64,000 nucleotides of DNA from positions 744,001 to 808,000 of the forward strand of contig JADNRZ010000010.1 of NCBI GenBank assembly GCA_015501605.1, given 5' to 3'. Within the stretch, counting starts at the first letter, position 1, and each line of letters opens with the position of its first letter. The notes under the pieces are model-generated. The model ran no database searches, was not told where the DNA came from, and worked only from the letters and a program-made list of their open reading frames with translations. The stretch is from Panaeolus papilionaceus. Its lineage: Eukaryota > Basidiomycota > Agaricomycetes > Agaricales. The position numbers and the translations under genes were made by a program. Below are positions 60,705 through 64,000 of the stretch, one piece after another.

Positions 60705-62875
60705 ATGTTGCGGTCACGCAAGCGAGGTACATTCCTCACCCTTCTCCGACGTAACAGCGGGTATCTGTTTGTCTTTTGCGTGCTCTTCGTGTTTATGCAA
60801 CTTGGCTTTCACAATGGGCGGCGGAAACATTTGAACGTTGACAAGAACCGTGGACAGGACGATGACGATGGCTGGCTCGCTGCTTCGAGCCATTTACTGC
60901 CTTTTAAGGATAGCCAGCATCCTGGCGAATTGGATGACCATCCTATACCGCATTTGATGGAGGACGCGGAGTTGAAGTATAGGAAGAAGATAGCGAGTCA
61001 GAGCAAGACGATACAGGAGGCGGTGGCCGAGTACCAACGGCGCTACCGACGCCCACCCCCCAAAGGGTTCGACCAGTGGTGGGCTTTCGCTCAAGCCAAC
61101 AACGTCAAGATGGTCGACGAATACGACGGGCTTATTGAAGACTTGAAGCCTTTCTGGGAACTTCCTGGCGAAGAAGTTAGACGGCGGTCTATGCAGGCAG
61201 GAGAATTGCCTTCCATTGACCTTGTTCGTGTTCGGGACGGCGTCGCGACTGTCATCAACGTCAACCCCCAATTTCACGATTCAGAAGTCAGTGCTCGCGC
61301 TCATGGATTCAGGGTTATGATTGAAAAGTTTGCCCATACAGTGAGTATCGGCTGATGTTATGGCTTTCTGTTGCTTATTGACCTCGATGTTAGCTCCCTG
61401 ATATGGATTTCCCTATTAACGCCAAAGCAGAAGGACGCGTTCTTGTTCCCTGGGAGCATCAGAGGTACCCTAACTTGACTGTGCAGGACTCCTCAGGTGT
61501 GTAGTGCTATTCTGTTGTGCAGTTTTTAATTTAACATTGATGCCAGATGGTATTGAATCTGTGCTTGGTGGACCTTTCCAACCTGATTGGGGCAACAATG
61601 GCAACGTTTGGGAAGCATGGCGGAGGACTTGTTCACCCGACAGTCCTGCTCGCCGTATTTTCGCCTCTCATAGAAATCCGTTCAGTACTGGCTCCAAGAA
61701 CTTCTTCACCAAGGCTGGAACCGTGGTTCCAGGGTCGGACTTTTCATTTGACAAAACCACGTCATTTAATGAAGACTATTGCGATATGCCATATGCCCAC
61801 TACTCTCAAGGCCATTTTTTCTCCGACTGGCGGTCAATTCAAGTTCTCTACCCTGTTTTTAGTCCTGCGAAGGCTCCAGGTTTTATGGACATCAAGATCC
61901 CCAGTCACTACTACTATGGTAGCACGAAGCGTTACACATATGGCTGGGACCCTGTCAACTTGGAGCTGAAGGATACTGATTCGGCGGAAATTCCTTGGGA
62001 GGACAAGATTGACAAGATCTTCTGGCGTGGTGCGACGACGGGCGGCGGTAGTCATCCTCCAGGCTTCGCCCCGCAATACCAGCGACATCGTTTCCTACGT
62101 ATGGCGTCTGACAAGTCGAATACGACACGCGTCGTTACATATGCGGACCCGCCTTCATCTATGACACATTGGAAATCTGCGGCAGTACCGGTAGACAGAT
62201 TGAATGAGGAGATCATGGATGCGGCGTTCGTCAAGGCAGTCTCTGATGCGGGCTATCCGGGAGGTATCGATGCTCTACAAAAGGTTCATCGATTTGGAGA
62301 TACAGTGCCTCTTGGACGACATTGGTCATACAAGTACCTCATCGACATGGACGGCATGAGTTACAGTGCTAGGTTTATGGCGTTCTTGGCTAGCGACAGC
62401 GTTCCCATCAAGTCCACTGTTTATGAGGAGTTCTTCAGCGACTGGATTCAACCCTGGTATGTATTAATCTACGTCATATTGTCAAATGAACGTGCTAATT
62501 GAATTACTTCTGTTTCAGGGTTCACTTCATTCCTCTTTCTTCGTCTTACAAGGAAATTTACAATATCTACTCATTCTTCTCTGGTCCGCCTGAATCGGTT
62601 TTGGATGCTGCTAACTCGACACTTGCCGGTCTACCAGCTGAAGAGCGTAGATCGCCCGAAGGTGATAAGCGGTTACGCCGTATTGCCCGTGCTGGCAAGA
62701 TCTGGAAGCAAACCATGGGTCGTAAGGTGGATATGGAAGGTAAGCGTTTAGTTTTACTTTACTATTTTGAATTGGATGCTCAGAATCTCTTATTCTAGTC
62801 TACGTTTATCGACTCTGTTTGGAGTGGGCACGATTATACGCCGATGATCGAGACTCGATGAACTTCACACTTTGA
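60705..62875 (+). CDS. CAP10-like glycosyltransferase (GT90 family)
   Basis: Type II Golgi-style enzyme. The start ATG at 60705 gives a basic cytosolic tail (MLRSRKRGTF), a signal anchor (GYLFVFCVLFVFMQLGF, about residues 19-35) and a lumenal domain. CAP10/GT90 features are PPPKGFDQWWAFAQ, GGPFQPDWGN, DYCDMPYAHYSQGHFFSDW, KIFWRGATTGG, HRFGDTVPLGRHWSYKYLIDMDGMS and HFIPLSSSYKEIY, in order. CAP10 relatives include the xylosyltransferase of Cryptococcus capsule and glycolipid synthesis, so a role in cell-surface or secreted glycans is likely. Introns lie at about 61341-61393, 61498-61548, 62459-62518 and 62739-62798. The last exon encodes VYRLCLEWARLY and ends at TGA 62873-62875. Confidence 0.9.
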
Positions 62876-64000
62876 GTGTTATCCTGGGATCCCATCTCCA
62901 GTGTTTCTCTCGACCTGCGTTCCCTGGATATCCATAACTATCTCCCTTCCCTTGAGACATCCCTGCAACACCCGCAGGCAATGTCTCGCTAGACTTTTTG
63001 CACTCCATTTTTTGCCTCACGGTGCACCAGTTACCATACTGGTCGTGCTCACCTTCACGTCACACGGATCCTTGCATTGTGTACCATATACATTCAACCC
63101 CTAACCTGGCCGTTCAACCACCCTTCCATTGCCAACTCGGATATTATTATCTGCAATTTGGATCACGCATTCTTTCGGCCCACACCTGACCTCACCTGCC
63201 ACAACTCTTCGCTTGCCCGCCTTTCACTCATCATGCATCACCTCATAAACGCCTTCAAGCACACGCAACATTCTCCCTAATATATTTTGTCTGCGACCGC
63301 GCACGCACCTTACCCCAAGCCTCTTTCTTGTGTGGTACCTTGACATTTCCTTGGTTTTATGCATACTATATTCCTCCTCGCATTGCATCTTTTGGCTGTT
63401 ATCTAATTTTGGCTTATTACCCACTTGTTCGCCCACCCCTATTTTCGACAACCAGCCGAGGCCACCCAAAATTCATGAATGGACAAATATAGATATTTAG
63501 TTTATAGTAATACTAAGACTCGGGCTAGAGCGGTAATTCCAACTATTTAAACTTTACGCTTTGGGTGTTGTGCTATGCCCTTTAGTCGAAATTGGTGACT
63601 ATTCCCGCTTCGTCGGGGATTGATGCAAACTACTCAATAGTACTTACTCATCATACATGTTGGTTGCAAAGATGGTATGTGTGCATCCATATTAAACGCA
63701 ACATGCATGTGGGTGTGATACTGATATTCTGTTGGGAGAAACGCGGAAGTAGTTAGCGTATGCGTGGATATTTTGTTACAGATTCTAATTCCCTCCAGCT
63801 TCCTATTGCACGTTTGAACTCCACCGTTACTAGTATCCACAATTATTCCGTTTCGCAGACGCACTTCAAGCTTCTTCTAGCCTCTCAAGCTCCCAACACG
63901 CTCTCCTTGTTCCCAACAAGCAATTCTCTGATGAGGCCAAGGTGAGGTAACTGTATCTACCTGCTCTCAAGGCACCCTGTCTGTTTTTGGAGAGACCTTT
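62876..64000. other. 3' region after GT90 gene
   Basis: C/T-rich 3' flank followed by AT-rich DNA. Only short domain-free ORFs; nothing else recognised before the window ends. Confidence 0.5.

Overview
The window is nuclear DNA of a filamentous fungus, almost certainly an Agaricomycete (Basidiomycota). The genes are cut by many 45-65 bp introns, several coding exons are only 13-38 nt, and spacers are short. The families fit: a full-size ABCC exporter, patatin-like lipases, a DUF4360 secreted protein, an F-box-like protein, a CAP10/GT90 glycosyltransferase and basidiomycete-type multi-pass membrane proteins.

Layout. 1-5.5 kb: 5'-truncated ABCC transporter (+). 6.5-7.9 kb: a small Gly-rich secreted gene and a related fragment. 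8.1-11.0 kb: patatin-like lipase A (-). 11.8-12.6 kb: small secreted protein A (-). 12.6-16 kb: spacer with repeat relics. 16.0-19.6 kb: one-pass membrane protein with a long disordered tail (+). 19.6-23.1 kb: spacer. 23.1-23.9 kb: secreted protein B (+). 25.4-26.7 kb: multi-pass membrane protein (+). 27.2-28.3 kb: DUF4360 secreted protein (-). 31.1-33.2 kb: decayed Zn-type alcohol dehydrogenase (-). 36.2-40.6 kb: patatin-like lipase B (+), with a 1.6 kb non-autonomous DNA transposon inside one intron.

From 40.9 kb on the window is gene-dense and mostly housekeeping: F-box-like protein (+), FHA/AT-hook nuclear protein (-), intron-containing tRNA-Ala(CGC) (+), UbiA/COQ2-type prenyltransferase (-), ISY1 splicing factor (-) sharing a 170-bp divergent promoter with a carnosine N-methyltransferase homologue (+), inositol/sugar transporter (-), AMSH-type JAMM deubiquitinase (+) and GT90 glycosyltransferase (+).

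The most unusual part is 8-41 kb. Two gene families, a patatin lipase with a duplicated N-terminal module and a small secreted protein whose core resembles CD38-type NAD-processing enzymes, each occur twice in mirror order: lipase(-), secreted(-), ..., secreted(+), ..., lipase(+). This looks like an old inverted duplication, later loosened by insertions, decay and mobile elements. The two families may work together, for example in defence or self-recognition, but that is inference only.
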